A stretch of DNA of 64,000 nucleotides from Granulicella sp. S190 (GCF_009766095.1 NZ_LMUD01000039.1:158381-222380), one strand, 5' to 3'. Positions 18,103 through 30,536 are shown, counted from the first letter of the stretch. Numbers and translations: made by a program. Notes: generated by a model not told the origin, from the sequence alone.

Positions 18103-19254
18103 TCAGACCGCGACAGTAAAACTGTCTTCGCTCCGCGTCACAGCGCGGTACATCGTATCGCGCTCAAACGGCTCACGGCCGGCCTCGGTGATCAAACGGA
18201 CCAGATCCGTCCGCCGCATTCCCTGAGGAGTCGTCGCACCGGCGTCGTGGTATATCTTCTCCTCGATCACGGTGCCGTCGATATCGTCCGCACCGAACCG
18301 GAGCGAGATCTGCGCCATCTTCGGCGAGACCATCTGCCAATAGCTCTTGATGTGCGGAAAGTTGTCCAGCATCAGCCGGCCCACGGCGATCTGACGAAGA
18401 TCCAGCATCCCTGTTGTCCTCGGAATATGAGCCAGCGCCGTATTGTCGGGGTGAAAGGACAGCGGGATAAAGGTCTGAAAGCCGCCGGTCTCGTCCTGCA
18501 CCGCCCGCAGCTTCATGAGATGGTCGACGCGATCCTCTTCGTTCTCCACGTGTCCATAGAGCATTGTCGCGTTCGAACGCAATCCGATCTGATGCGCCAT
18601 CCGCGCCGTGTCCAACCACTCGCTGCCGTCGATCTTGTGGTCGCAGATGATGTGCCGCACGCGGTCGGCAAATATCTCCGCGCCACCACCCGGCATTGAA
18701 TCCACTCCGGCTGCTTTCATCTTCTCCAGCGTCTCCGGAATCGTCATCTTCCCGCGCTTTGCAAGAAACGCCACCTCCACCATAGTGAACGCCTTCACAT
18801 GCACCTTTGGAAACCTGACCTTCAACCCGCGCACCAGATCCATGAAGTACTCAAACGGCAGGTCGGGATGCAGTCCGCCTACGATGTGGAACTCGGTCAC
18901 CGCCTCCGAGTATCCCGTGGCAGCGGTCTCCCATGCCTCCTCCAGCGCCATCGTGTAGGTGCCAGCATCGCCCTTCTTCCGCCCAAAGGCGCACAGGCGG
19001 CAGGAGGCTACACAGACGTTGGTCGGATTGATATGCCGATTCACATTGAAGTAGGCAATGTCCCCGTGCATCCGCTCCCGTACAAGGTTCGCCAGCCACC
19101 CGACGGCGAGAATATCGCCGCTCCGGTAGAGCGTAACTCCGTCGTCGAAGCTGAGCCGCTCTCCCTGCTGAACTTTTGCCGCAATGGGCAGGAGTGCAGC
19201 GTCGTCTGTCTGGAAGGAGTGTCGCGCGGGCAAAGAGGCCGATGGAAAGGTCAT
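18103..19254 (-). CDS. mqnE: Aminofutalosine synthase (radical SAM)
   Basis: 383 residues. The [4Fe-4S]/SAM motif is CVASCRLC within NPTNVCVASCRLCAFGRKKGD, a wording characteristic of MqnE. Further family stretches are EFHIVGGLHPDLP, VHVKAFTMVE, PGGGAEIF and GFQTFIPLSFHPDNT. MqnE joins 3-[(1-carboxyvinyl)oxy]benzoate to the adenosyl group of SAM to make aminofutalosine in the futalosine route to menaquinone. The other mqn genes are not in the window, so the pathway is dispersed. MqnC, the related radical SAM enzyme, is the alternative; the CAFG and HPDNT wording favours MqnE. Confidence 0.9.
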   Translation of the reverse strand: MTFPSASLPARHSFQTDDAALLPIAAKVQQGERLSFDDGVTLYRSGDILAVGWLANLVRERMHGDIAYFNVNRHINPTNVCVASCRLCAFGRKKGDAGTYTMALEEAWETAATGYSEAVTEFHIVGGLHPDLPFEYFMDLVRGLKVRFPKVHVKAFTMVEVAFLAKRGKMTIPETLEKMKAAGVDSMPGGGAEIFADRVRHIICDHKIDGSEWLDTARMAHQIGLRSNATMLYGHVENEEDRVDHLMKLRAVQDETGGFQTFIPLSFHPDNTALAHIPRTTGMLDLRQIAVGRLMLDNFPHIKSYWQMVSPKMAQISLRFGADDIDGTVIEEKIYHDAGATTPQGMRRTDLVRLITEAGREPFERDTMYRAVTRSEDSFTVAV

Positions 19255-19292
19255 AATTAGATTCTATTCCTCCTCGGCCTCTTCGCCACGCC

Positions 19293-21341
19293 TCAGTGCG
19301 TCGCCACTTCCTTTGAATCAACCATGCGCGGCTGGATCACCACCCCGTCAAACCAGGTTGTTCCGACCAGGTGATCGCCCATGGGACGTACCAGCTTGAG
19401 ATTCCATCCGGTATTCCAGTACTGTACCGCGCGATCCGGCAGATGAACCGCAAACGCAATCGTGTTCTTATTACCAGCTGCGATCAGGACGCGCTGCGAG
19501 ACCGCATCATAAAAGATGCTGTTCACATCGCGCAGGTAGAGGTTCTTGATCGTCTGCCAGGTAGCCCCTTTATCGTCGGAAACGAAGATACCCTGACGAC
19601 CGCCGATCCAAAGACCACCCGCATCGTCCACGGCCAAAGCCGAGATTTGGTCCAGAGTCTCGGGAAGCTTGATGGGCGTCCACTGTTGGCCGCCATCGAG
19701 AGACAATACCGCAGAGTTCAGATTAGCCGCCAGAATCGTTGACTTCGTAGCCGCAACAAAGTTCCAGCTTCGCGGCTCGAAGCCTGCAACCTCTTTCCAG
19801 CTCTGCCCCGACGTAGCGCTCTCGAAGAGTCCCATAGAGGTCGCGGTAAAGAGCGTGTCTCCGGACCTGGCAAAGGCATTGATGGCTGGTTGGAAGTCGT
19901 GTACCGGCTGCGGGGCAGCAACCTTCCGTACGGCAGTAGCCTGCGGCTTGTGAGTCGCTCCAGCAGACCTCTTCCCTGCCTTTACGGGCGGCGCAGGAGG
20001 AGGATTGAGCGTGACATTATCCACGCGGCTCCAGATGGCTCCCTGCAGCCGATAGATCCCGTGTCGTGTGCCAGCCAGCAAAGCCCGGTCCGGGCCCTGA
20101 ACCAGACTGAAAACATCGTGTCCATTCAATCCAGCACTCGTCTGCGACCAAGCCAGTCCGCCGTTGGTGCTGGCAAAGACGCCGCCCATCGCCTTGTCGT
20201 TAACCACGCCTACGTAGACGACGTTCGGATTCGAAGCGTCGGCAAGGTACGAGGTGATCTGCCGCGCCGAAAAGCCACTGTTCGACTGGGAGAACGAGTT
20301 CCCCCCATCATTACTCGCGAGAACACCACCGCGGTCGGTCGCAAGCATCACCCGATTCGTATTGGTCGGATCGACGAAAACATCATTGATGATTACCTCC
20401 GGGCCTGTGGTACGTTGCCATGTGCTGCCCGAGTCCACCGTGCGAAACAACCCTTCCGTCGTTCCCGCAAAGACAATGTTCCGATTCGTTGGGTCCTGCA
20501 TCAGCACGCGGGTTCTGCGAGCAGTCGAAGGAATCCCCTGTACTTTCTGAAAGAGCTCGCCGCTGGTCTGGCTCTTGTAGATCCCCGAGCAGGCGCTCGC
20601 ATAGACCACCTTCGGATCCTTGGGGTCGACGATGATCGAAAAAACATCCGAATCATCGATGACGCCCTGCTTGATATTGGTCCAATGCTGTCCGCCATCG
20701 ACGGTCTTCCAGGGAAGATGCCATGTCCCGGCGTAGATGATCTGAGGGTCGACAGGATCGATCGCGATCGACTCAACCTCGTGCAGCTCCTGGCTTCCTG
20801 CCGGACTGATCAGCTTCCAGTGCTCGCCACCGTCGGTAGTCTGATAGACGCCTTTGAGAGTGCCTGCCACCAACATCTGCGGGTTCGAGGGAGAAGCTGT
20901 CAACGCGCGGATTGACTGTCCCTGCATATCGCTCTGACTCTCCCACGTGAGACCGCCGTCTTTGCTGAGAAACATTCCGCCATCCGGGCTGCCCAGCACC
21001 CAGGCGCCCACTACCAGATGCTTCGAATCGGCACCGCTCACCACAATCGAATCCAGTACCAGATCGTCGCGTTTACCGATCCACGCGAGCCGCTTCCAGC
21101 TACCGCCACCATCATGCGACTCATACATCCAACCCGTCGCCGTACCCAGGTACAGATGAGAGTGATCGTGAGGATCAACAGCGAAGGCACGCGCGTCGCC
21201 TCCGTCGGGACCATAGGGAAGCCAACTGGCCGCATGTAAACGGACACAACATAAAACGATCAGGAGAGTAGCAAATCTGAGAGGGAGTCGAAGAAATCTG
21301 TTCAAGGAATTTTCCAGTCTGTAGCGGATTGTAGAAATCAA
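19293..21341 (-). CDS. Secreted BNR/Asp-box beta-propeller protein
   Basis: 682 residues, with a hydrophobic signal segment near residues 22-38 (FATLLIVLCCVRLHA). The body contains many Asp-box/BNR-type turns such as SHDGGGSWK, SKDGGLTWES, TTDGGEHWK, TVDGGQHWT, SNDGGNSF, STNGGLAWS and SDDKGATWQ, spaced roughly 45-60 residues apart, interrupted around 455-500 by a Pro/Ala/Lys-rich linker. This fits two stacked propellers like sortilin-type or exo-xyloglucanase-like proteins, but no catalytic residues can be assigned. The most upstream start is a TTG; a shorter start is possible. It ends 38 bp before the mqnE start on the same strand. Confidence 0.8.
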   Translation of the reverse strand: MISTIRYRLENSLNRFLRLPLRFATLLIVLCCVRLHAASWLPYGPDGGDARAFAVDPHDHSHLYLGTATGWMYESHDGGGSWKRLAWIGKRDDLVLDSIVVSGADSKHLVVGAWVLGSPDGGMFLSKDGGLTWESQSDMQGQSIRALTASPSNPQMLVAGTLKGVYQTTDGGEHWKLISPAGSQELHEVESIAIDPVDPQIIYAGTWHLPWKTVDGGQHWTNIKQGVIDDSDVFSIIVDPKDPKVVYASACSGIYKSQTSGELFQKVQGIPSTARRTRVLMQDPTNRNIVFAGTTEGLFRTVDSGSTWQRTTGPEVIINDVFVDPTNTNRVMLATDRGGVLASNDGGNSFSQSNSGFSARQITSYLADASNPNVVYVGVVNDKAMGGVFASTNGGLAWSQTSAGLNGHDVFSLVQGPDRALLAGTRHGIYRLQGAIWSRVDNVTLNPPPAPPVKAGKRSAGATHKPQATAVRKVAAPQPVHDFQPAINAFARSGDTLFTATSMGLFESATSGQSWKEVAGFEPRSWNFVAATKSTILAANLNSAVLSLDGGQQWTPIKLPETLDQISALAVDDAGGLWIGGRQGIFVSDDKGATWQTIKNLYLRDVNSIFYDAVSQRVLIAAGNKNTIAFAVHLPDRAVQYWNTGWNLKLVRPMGDHLVGTTWFDGVVIQPRMVDSKEVATH

Positions 21342-21360
21342 GGCATCGGCCTATCAACAC

Positions 21361-21390
21361 AAAAGCTGACTGGGGAACTCCCCAGTCAGC
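21361..21390 (-). terminator. Rho-independent terminator of the OmpA-like gene
   Basis: An 11-bp perfect stem (GCTGACTGGGG / CCCCAGTCAGC, loop AACT) begins 26 bp past the stop at 21416. On the minus strand it is followed by TTTTGTG. Confidence 0.88.
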
Positions 21391-21415
21391 CAGTGTGCAG
21401 GTCTACGGCTGATTG

Positions 21416-23041
21416 TTACTTCTTCTTGTGGTGGTGCACTGGCGCCGTCCGTGGCTTGGCGGTTACTGCGCTTTCGTCCACAGGGGTGAGACCAGAGGTG
21501 CTCAACGTTGCACCCGCAGGGATCAACGTCGTCGTCACAGTCTTGCCGTTATCAGAACCGGTGTAGACCGAGACGCGGCTGGCGTCGACGCCCTTTTCCG
21601 TTACCAGATATGCCTTGGCATTGACGGCGCGCTCAGCAGCGAGCTTGTCGCCACGCTTCTCAGCGCTGTCCTTATCGCCAACCACAGCGAGCTTCGCATC
21701 CGAGGTGCGCTGCAGGTTGAGAGCGATATCGTCCAGGCAAGCCTTGGCTTCGTTATCCACACGAGCCGGACGCTTCTTGTCGCGGTCGAAGTTGATTGAG
21801 CAAAGCTGGCTGGTCGTTGGCGCTGGCGGCGGCGGCGGGGCATTGACCGTGACCGTAGTCGTCGAAGATGCCGTCTGACCCTTGTCATCGACAACGTTGC
21901 AAGTCACAGTAATGGTGCCAGGAGCTGCACCGGTCGTGGTCAGAGTCGCAGTAGAGTTGCTACCGGACACAGAGCCAGCCGAGGAGCTGTAGCTATAGGT
22001 AAGAGGACGATTCTGTGGGCTCAGACCACTAGCAGTGATCGTCGCAGAGTCTCCAGGAGCAACAGTCGAAGGATTTGCCGAGCAGCTGATGGTCGGCGGC
22101 TCATATGCCTTCACCGTATAGCTGGCCGAGCAATCCGCCATCTCGCCAGGCTTTGCACCCTCGCTCACATGGCCCTTGGCCGTGTAGGTGCCGGGGTTCG
22201 CAGACTTGGTGTCAATGTTAGCAGTGCTCGAGCTACCCGAGATCGTGCCGCCATCAGCTGTCCAAGTGTAGGTTGCCGTCTTCTTCGGGTTCAAGTTCAA
22301 AGCAGAACCGGTAATCGTAATAGGATCGCCAGGGAAAACCGTAGAAGGAGAAGCCGCGCAGGAGTAGGTCACCGGCGGAGGAGGAATGATGTGGCCGAAG
22401 TGAGCCACAATGCCAGTGCTCAACTCAGCCGCGCTGATGTTGGCACGACCGCCAAGAACGCCGCTGGTCGGAATAGTCGCAGGCGGGCCAAAGTCCGCAT
22501 GGATGTACCGATAGTCGGCCTGGAAGAGGCGGAGCGAGAATTTGTGGTTGAAGAAGGGAAGATCGTAGTCCATCCCGCCGCCGACGGTCAGGGTCGGACC
22601 CCACTGGAAGGGCTCAAAGTAGGTCCCGTTATGAGAGTTCGGACCGTCGATGCGTGCGCCCCCAGCAAGACCATGGGCAAACAGAGTGAAACCCTGCAGC
22701 GGAACGCGGAAGATAGGACCCGCAGAAGCTGTGAAGACATCGTCGTTTTTGCCATTCGGATGAGCCGCGAAGATGATCTCGCCACCGACATATTTGTTGA
22801 AGTAGTACGCACCGCTGCCGATCGCGCCCACATCAACTGACGAATAGTTGACGTCCGCCGGCTTTACCTGGCCGTGAGCTCCGAAGTAGGAGTACCCAAG
22901 GAAAACATCGACGCGCGAAGGGTTCGGCCCCACCGGGGCGGCTGTGCTGGGAGTCTGCGCACTGAGACTGGCAACTCCGAGACCGACTGCACATGCAGCC
23001 AGTACATACCGGCGTGTACTACGAAACGGGCGATAAACCAT
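21416..23041 (-). CDS. Outer-membrane protein with Ig-like repeats and a degenerate OmpA-like C-terminal domain
   Basis: 541 residues from the ATG at 23041, which has GGAGGAA 6 bp upstream. After a signal peptide (to about SAQ) there is a beta-barrel-like region (VDVFLGYSYFG to about residue 225), then two Cys-containing Ig-like repeats beginning CAASPSTVFPGD and CSANPSTVAPGD. A Pro linker leads to an OmpA-like module (DSAEKRGDKLAAERAVNAKAYL, GVDASRV). The C terminus ends HHHKKK. The OmpA-like part has lost several peptidoglycan-contact residues, so cell-wall binding is uncertain. It probably links outer membrane and periplasm. Confidence 0.82.
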   Translation of the reverse strand: MVYRPFRSTRRYVLAACAVGLGVASLSAQTPSTAAPVGPNPSRVDVFLGYSYFGAHGQVKPADVNYSSVDVGAIGSGAYYFNKYVGGEIIFAAHPNGKNDDVFTASAGPIFRVPLQGFTLFAHGLAGGARIDGPNSHNGTYFEPFQWGPTLTVGGGMDYDLPFFNHKFSLRLFQADYRYIHADFGPPATIPTSGVLGGRANISAAELSTGIVAHFGHIIPPPPVTYSCAASPSTVFPGDPITITGSALNLNPKKTATYTWTADGGTISGSSSTANIDTKSANPGTYTAKGHVSEGAKPGEMADCSASYTVKAYEPPTISCSANPSTVAPGDSATITASGLSPQNRPLTYSYSSSAGSVSGSNSTATLTTTGAAPGTITVTCNVVDDKGQTASSTTTVTVNAPPPPPAPTTSQLCSINFDRDKKRPARVDNEAKACLDDIALNLQRTSDAKLAVVGDKDSAEKRGDKLAAERAVNAKAYLVTEKGVDASRVSVYTGSDNGKTVTTTLIPAGATLSTSGLTPVDESAVTAKPRTAPVHHHKKK

Positions 23042-23265
23042 TCGAGTTCCTCCACTCAAAGTCTTGCGTTTTACGAGCCTTCACACTTCTACAGGGATCG
23101 TTTTGTAAGTTCGATTCTTTACAGCTTACTTCAGTTGCTAATGCATCCGGTAAAAAAATACTCTTCGGTGACACTATTTTCAATACGTTACCAGCGAGAG
23201 AGGTAAAAATCTCCCAGTAGCAACTAGCCTGAACCCTTCCAGTAAACTGCATCGTTACTAGTGCG

Positions 23266-23883
<618 letters not shown>

Positions 23884-23972
23884 GCCTCTAATATAAAACC
23901 CCGCGCGGGTGACGCATAGCTTATTCCGCTCGCTTTATCGCCAGACAAACAAAGTGCAAGCCGCGCTCAGGC

Positions 23973-26642
23973 CTACCGCGCATTCTCATCCATCGCCTGC
24001 AACAGCGCCTTCCGCAGCGTCTTTTCGTCGTCCTTATCCAGCTTCGCCCCACTCCGCGTCAGGTAAAAAACGTCAATTGCCATCTCGCCCTCGGTATCTA
24101 CCAGCGCCACCTCGATATTGCACCCCTGCGCCGCCAACGTCAGGCTCAGCGCACGCAGCAGCCCGGTCGTATCCTGCGCCACCACCTCCATCAGCGTACT
24201 GTGAGACGAGGCTTTTTCATCGAACTCCACTCGCGTCTCCACTACCACTAATGGAGCCTTCCGCCTCCCTCGCCGTCGCCCGCTCAACAGCTTCTCCACC
24301 GTTACCGTACCCGTGATCACGTCATGCACGCTCTTCACAAACGCAGCATGTTCGGAGGCATTCATCTCCAGTGTCTTGAAGCTGTCCGTAAACCGGAACA
24401 TATCCACCACCACGCCCTGCCGGTTTGAAAACGCATCCGCAGTCACGATATTCATCCCCCAGGCCGCCAGTGCCCCTGCCATCGCTGCAAACAGCTGAGG
24501 CCGGTCCCGCGTCACCAGCGTCAGTTCACTCACCACAGACGAGTAGCGAAAGTCCAACTGTACGGCATCGCTCTCAAATGCCATCGCCATCTTGAAGTGC
24601 GTCCGCACCTGCTCCGGAGTTCTCGTCAAAACGTAGCGCTCCGGAAATCCCTCCAGGTACTCCCTCACTGCAGCCTTCTGTCCAGGCAGCAACGCGACTA
24701 CGCGATGCACCAGTTCGCTCTCCTCCTGCGCCCCGAGCCGCTCATCATCTACGCTCCTATCCAGGAAATTCGCAGTGGCCATATACAGCCGCCACAGATT
24801 CTCCGCCTTCCAAGGTGTCAACGCATCCGGATGCACCGCATTGATATCCGCATAGGTAAACAACGTCAGCATCCGCAGAGCCTCCGGCGTCTGCATCTTC
24901 CCCGCAAACGCCCGCACCGTCTCCGCATCGAAGATATCCCGCCGCAGCGCAGCCGACATCTCCAAATGATTTGTAATCAGGCTCACCACAAGCCCACTCT
25001 CGTACGCATCAAGCTCCAGCCGCTCCAGCACACTCTCGGCCATCCGGGCACTCTCGCGCGTATGATCCCCCGTGCTGCGGCCCTTCCCAGTGTCATGCAG
25101 CAGCGCCGCCAGATACAACAGCCCCGGATGCGGCAGCTCTCGCAGAACCCCGCCAAACCGCGCCGCCCACTCCGCCATGCCACCCATCTGCGCGGTCTCC
25201 AGCCCATGAAGCGTGTCAATCAGCACAAACGTATGTTCATCCACCGTGTACCGGTGGTACGCATCCCGGATCACCAGCGCATCGATTCCATGAAACTCAG
25301 GAATCAGGAGCTCCAGCACGCCAAGCGCGTGCATCGACCGCAGCGCATCTCCCGCATGTGGCCCGGTCAAAATCTCCTGCAGATGATGCCACAGCGTTGG
25401 CCCCTCCTCGAGGTGCGCCGAGAGTAGCGGGAGCCCCCGCGAAAACCTCTCCTCCGCCTCTCTGCCCAGCGTCGCCCCAGTCCGTGCCATCGCCGCAAAC
25501 ACCCGCAGCACGACATCCGGATCTTCCGCTGGCTCATGTCCAAACTCGCCGAGCGTCTCCAGGATCACGCGTCCGCGCTCCAGCCAAAACCCCTGATGCT
25601 GCATCTCAGACTTCCGCTCGCGCCTCAACCCCAACAGCTTCGAACCCGAAGGGGCAGGCACCTCGTCCAGCATCTGCGTCACTCGCCGCTCCACACTGCG
25701 CGCATGGCGAAAGTACAGGCGCATCCAGTACGCTGCATCCGCCTTCTTCGACTTGCGCCCGGTCAACCCAACCATCGTCTCCGCCGCGGCATCCTGGGCC
25801 TGCCAGTCCAGCGTATTGTCGTCGCGCTCATGCCTGTAATGAAGAAAACACCGTACCAGCCAGAGAAACTCCACCGCCTTGCGAAACTCGCCGTCCTCTT
25901 CCCCAGCCGCATGATCGCCGTCGTTTTTCTTCTGCGCCAGCACCGCGACATGGCGCAACTTCGTCATCCACCCGCACACATGCACGTCCCGGAGGCCGCC
26001 GGGACAGTCCTTGATATTCGGCTCCAGATGAAAAAGCGTATCCCCATACTTCGCATGGCGAGCCCGCGTCAGCTCCAGCAATCGAGTAGTCGCCGCCTTG
26101 TGCTCTCGCTGAAGCAGCTTCGGCCCACTTTGGCCCGCGAGCTTCTCATACAGCACCCCATCCCCAGCCACTAATCGATGGTCCATCAGCGAGAGCAGAA
26201 ACTCCGCGTTTTCAGGATCGAACTTTTCACACTCTGCAATCTTCCGCGTCACTGGCGAGACCCGAATCCCACAGTCCCACATCTCCTGGGTCACCCGTCG
26301 AATCGCGCCTTTAGCATCCTTCTCCGCCAGCTTCCCATCCAGCAGAAAGAGCAGATCCACATCGGAGTAAGGAAACAGCTCCCGCCGTCCATAACCTCCG
26401 ACAGCCACCAGCGTAACTCCAGCCTTCAGCGTTGGCTCGTGCTCCACCGCCTGCGCCCAGAGCCCGCCCACCAGCTCATCCATCGCCGCAGCCCGCGCAG
26501 CAATCGCAGCCGCACCCGAGACGCCACCCGCTTCAAAGGCACCACGAACCTCCAGCATCTTCCGCTGGTACACTCCGCGCATCCCACCCGCTATGGACTC
26601 ATTCCCCTGCATGGCTATCTTGCTCGAAAGAAGTTTAAGCAT
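23973..26642 (-). CDS. glnD: [Protein-PII] uridylyltransferase / UMP-removing enzyme
   Basis: 889 residues, the normal GlnD size. Domains in order: nucleotidyltransferase with GGYGRRELFPYSDVDLLFL (about residues 82-100), a GlnD linker region, an HD phosphohydrolase domain with LLHDTGKGRSTGDH, and two C-terminal ACT domains (ELTLVTRDRPQLFAAMAGAL and LMEVVAQDTTGLLRALSL). It attaches UMP to PII when glutamine is low and removes it when glutamine is high. It lies downstream of amtB and glnK on the same strand, separated from glnK by about 120 bp containing paired REP-like elements. Confidence 0.95.
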   Translation of the reverse strand: MLKLLSSKIAMQGNESIAGGMRGVYQRKMLEVRGAFEAGGVSGAAAIAARAAAMDELVGGLWAQAVEHEPTLKAGVTLVAVGGYGRRELFPYSDVDLLFLLDGKLAEKDAKGAIRRVTQEMWDCGIRVSPVTRKIAECEKFDPENAEFLLSLMDHRLVAGDGVLYEKLAGQSGPKLLQREHKAATTRLLELTRARHAKYGDTLFHLEPNIKDCPGGLRDVHVCGWMTKLRHVAVLAQKKNDGDHAAGEEDGEFRKAVEFLWLVRCFLHYRHERDDNTLDWQAQDAAAETMVGLTGRKSKKADAAYWMRLYFRHARSVERRVTQMLDEVPAPSGSKLLGLRRERKSEMQHQGFWLERGRVILETLGEFGHEPAEDPDVVLRVFAAMARTGATLGREAEERFSRGLPLLSAHLEEGPTLWHHLQEILTGPHAGDALRSMHALGVLELLIPEFHGIDALVIRDAYHRYTVDEHTFVLIDTLHGLETAQMGGMAEWAARFGGVLRELPHPGLLYLAALLHDTGKGRSTGDHTRESARMAESVLERLELDAYESGLVVSLITNHLEMSAALRRDIFDAETVRAFAGKMQTPEALRMLTLFTYADINAVHPDALTPWKAENLWRLYMATANFLDRSVDDERLGAQEESELVHRVVALLPGQKAAVREYLEGFPERYVLTRTPEQVRTHFKMAMAFESDAVQLDFRYSSVVSELTLVTRDRPQLFAAMAGALAAWGMNIVTADAFSNRQGVVVDMFRFTDSFKTLEMNASEHAAFVKSVHDVITGTVTVEKLLSGRRRGRRKAPLVVVETRVEFDEKASSHSTLMEVVAQDTTGLLRALSLTLAAQGCNIEVALVDTEGEMAIDVFYLTRSGAKLDKDDEKTLRKALLQAMDENAR

Positions 26643-26650
26643 ACAGCCAG

Positions 26651-26719
26651 GTCACTTCGTGACGTGTATATCGACTTCGCCCTGGGGCACCCGAAGGAGT
26701 TAAATAGTCACGAAGTGAC
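26651..26719. repeat. Two inverted copies of a REP-like element
   Basis: GTCACTTCGTGAC (26651-26663) and its reverse complement GTCACGAAGTGAC (26707-26719) flank 43 bp between glnK and glnD. Each is itself nearly palindromic and together they can fold into a long hairpin. The same core, with flanking TACAC before it and CCGCC after it, recurs at 34505 and 45953, so this is a dispersed element. Confidence 0.75.
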
Positions 26720-26763
26720 CGCCCCACGCGCAGTGGGCCCGTCCGGCAGGACCCATCTTCAGC

Positions 26764-28609
<1,846 letters not shown>

Positions 28610-28838
28610 CGTTTCAATCACCCGTTTCAAAGTTAGTCATCTAAAAATAAACAAAGTTATCAGGAGAGAAGAGATGTGCCGTCAATTCGCCAATCCGGCA
28701 GCCTGCAACTCAATCTTCACACGTCACCAGAAGCGAAGCACCCTCCGCATCGCTCCAGTTCGCTTTACTCTACACAAGGGAGCGCGCAACACAAAGCGAG
28801 AAGTTGTTCCCATAGTCTTCCCCCGAAAGGCACGCCTC

Positions 28839-29195
28839 ATGTCCACCGCAACTCTCCATCGCTGGAACGAAATCGAACCCGAACAGCTCAACCCTCTTCT
28901 CACCCGCCAATTCGTCACCGGCGCGCTGGCTATGTTCGCCCGCGTAGTGCTCACCAAAGGCTGCGTTGTTCCGCGGCACTCTCATCCCAACGAGCAGATC
29001 ACCTTCATCACCGAAGGTATCCTCCGCTTCGACTACGACGACGGCACCTCCCACACCGTAAAAGCAGGGGAAGTCCTGGTCATCCCCGCTGACCTTCCGC
29101 ACTCGGCCACCGCGCTCGAAGACACCATCGACTTCGACATCTTTGCACCACCGCGCCAGGATTGGATCGACAAAGACGACAGCTACCTCCGCTGA
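28839..29195 (+). CDS. Single-domain cupin protein
   Basis: 118 residues from the ATG at 28839, which has AAAGG upstream; the in-frame extension to 28674 lacks a ribosome site. The cupin motifs are present: first motif RHSHPNEQITFITEGILRF with a His-x-His-x3-Glu metal site, second motif PADLPHSATAL with the fourth ligand. It should bind a divalent metal in a small beta-barrel. Substrate is unknown; proteins of this type range from sugar isomerases to dioxygenases and ligand sensors. The gene stands alone, divergent from amtB. Confidence 0.82.
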   Translation: MSTATLHRWNEIEPEQLNPLLTRQFVTGALAMFARVVLTKGCVVPRHSHPNEQITFITEGILRFDYDDGTSHTVKAGEVLVIPADLPHSATALEDTIDFDIFAPPRQDWIDKDDSYLR

Positions 29196-29200
29196 CTGTT

Positions 29201-29243
29201 CTGCCGGACGGGCCGCCTCGCGGCGAGCCCGTCCGACAGGACC
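29201..29243. repeat. Strong GC-rich intergenic hairpin, second repeat type
   Basis: CTGCCGGACGGGC (29201-29213) pairs with GCCCGTCCGACAG (29227-29239) with one mismatch, and the loop adds a further 4-bp stem. There is no T tract. Its right arm GCCCGTCCG-CAGGACC is repeated, with one difference in 17, at 26737-26753 near the glnK stop. It lies between the cupin and gmhA genes. Confidence 0.6.
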
Positions 29244-29323
29244 ACTCGTCATGGATCCCTTCGACATCGCACCCACCAATCCCGTACCCTTGCGTCAGCA
29301 CGAAAGGCTACGCCGGAGAATCC

Positions 29324-29935
29324 ATGAAGCACCTGGTCCAAAAGCAGCTCGCTCAATCCATCTCCACTCTGCAGTCAGTACTCGCCGACGACACCATCAC
29401 CTGCATCCTCGTTACCGTCGCCCAACTCACGGCGAACGCCATGCAATCCGGCCACAAATTACTCGTCGCGGGCAACGGTGGCTCCGCAGCCGACGCCCAG
29501 CACCTCGTCGCCGAGTTCGTAGTCCGCCTCACCGTTGACCGCCCTGCCCTCCGCGCCATCGCCCTCACCACCGACACCTCCATCCTCACTGCCGCCGGCA
29601 ACGACTACGGCTTCGATCACCTCTTCTCCCGTCAGCTAGAAGCCCTCGGCCAGCCCGGCGACATCTTCCTCGGTATCTCCACCTCCGGCAACTCGAAGAA
29701 CATCGTCAAAGCGCTGCACACCGCCAAAAAGATCGGTATCACCACCGTCGGCTTCACTGGCAATGACGGCGGCACCATGCGCCCGCTCTGCGACTACAAC
29801 ATCGTCATCCCCTCCGCCATCACCATGAACATCCAGGAGTCTCACCTGGCCCTTGAGCACATCTTCTGCATGCTCGTCGAGCGTTTCACCTTCGGCAAAG
29901 ACTTTGACACCAAACCGGAGATCCTCAGCGAATAG
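29324..29935 (+). CDS. gmhA: Phosphoheptose isomerase (SIS domain)
   Basis: 203 residues from the ATG at 29324, with GGAGAA about 3-8 bp upstream. The SIS fold has the GmhA-type motifs VAGNGGSAADAQHLVAEFV near the start, LGISTSGNSKNIVKAL in the middle and IQESHLALEHIFCMLVE at the end, the last supplying the catalytic His. It converts sedoheptulose 7-phosphate to D-glycero-D-manno-heptose 7-phosphate, the first step to the heptose of lipopolysaccharide core. No other heptose genes are adjacent. DiaA-like SIS proteins are the nearest alternative, but the catalytic residues are retained here. Confidence 0.88.
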   Translation: MKHLVQKQLAQSISTLQSVLADDTITCILVTVAQLTANAMQSGHKLLVAGNGGSAADAQHLVAEFVVRLTVDRPALRAIALTTDTSILTAAGNDYGFDHLFSRQLEALGQPGDIFLGISTSGNSKNIVKALHTAKKIGITTVGFTGNDGGTMRPLCDYNIVIPSAITMNIQESHLALEHIFCMLVERFTFGKDFDTKPEILSE

Positions 29936-29951
29936 CTACTAACCATCTCGC

Positions 29952-30485
29952 TCATCGCTCCGCCAGCAGAACGTTAACATCCTTCTCAAAGTCTCCCTGC
30001 CGCACTGCACCCGAGTACGTCTTCGCCACCCTGCCCTGCCGGTCCACCAGTACCGTCTCAGGCACTCCTGCCATCCCATACGCCATCTGCGAACCCGGCT
30101 CCGGAAGCGCCACCGGATACGGCACATGAAACTCCTCTACAAACTTCCTCACCTTCGCCGTCCCGCCCTCATCGACCGCCACTCCAACGACCGCCAACCC
30201 CTGCGGTCCCAAATCCCGCGACAGCCGAATCAACCCCGGCGTCTCCTCCCAGCACGGTTCACACCAGCTCGCCCAGTAGTTCACCAGCACCACCTGCCCG
30301 CGATGCTCCGCCATCCTCCAAGTCCCTCCGTCGAGCCGCAACATCACCATCTCCGGCATCGCCCTGCGCTCAGTCACCGGTACAATCCCGCCTGACTGTC
30401 GCGTCGCAAAGTACCACGCCCAGCTCAGCCCCGCGAAGGCGATCGCCACTGCTCCATACCGGGCCCACTTCGACTCCATTCCCAA
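29952..30485 (-). CDS. TlpA/DsbE-like thioredoxin-fold protein
   Basis: 177 residues. A single N-terminal membrane segment (AVAIAFAGLSWAWYFA) anchors a periplasmic thioredoxin domain with NYWASWCEPCWEE and the cis-Pro region AGVPETVLVDRQGRV. The GTWRMAEHRGQVVLV lead-in is typical of CcmG/DsbE and TlpA. It would reduce substrate disulfides outside the membrane, for instance apocytochrome c. It is convergent with gmhA and shares no operon with cytochrome genes here. The first Met could be at 30485 or 30479. Confidence 0.88.
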   Translation of the reverse strand: MGMESKWARYGAVAIAFAGLSWAWYFATRQSGGIVPVTERRAMPEMVMLRLDGGTWRMAEHRGQVVLVNYWASWCEPCWEETPGLIRLSRDLGPQGLAVVGVAVDEGGTAKVRKFVEEFHVPYPVALPEPGSQMAYGMAGVPETVLVDRQGRVAKTYSGAVRQGDFEKDVNVLLAER

Positions 30486-30536
30486 CCTCGCTAACTCCGT
30501 CGACTCAGCCTAACTCTTTCCTCGCATCCAAGAGCT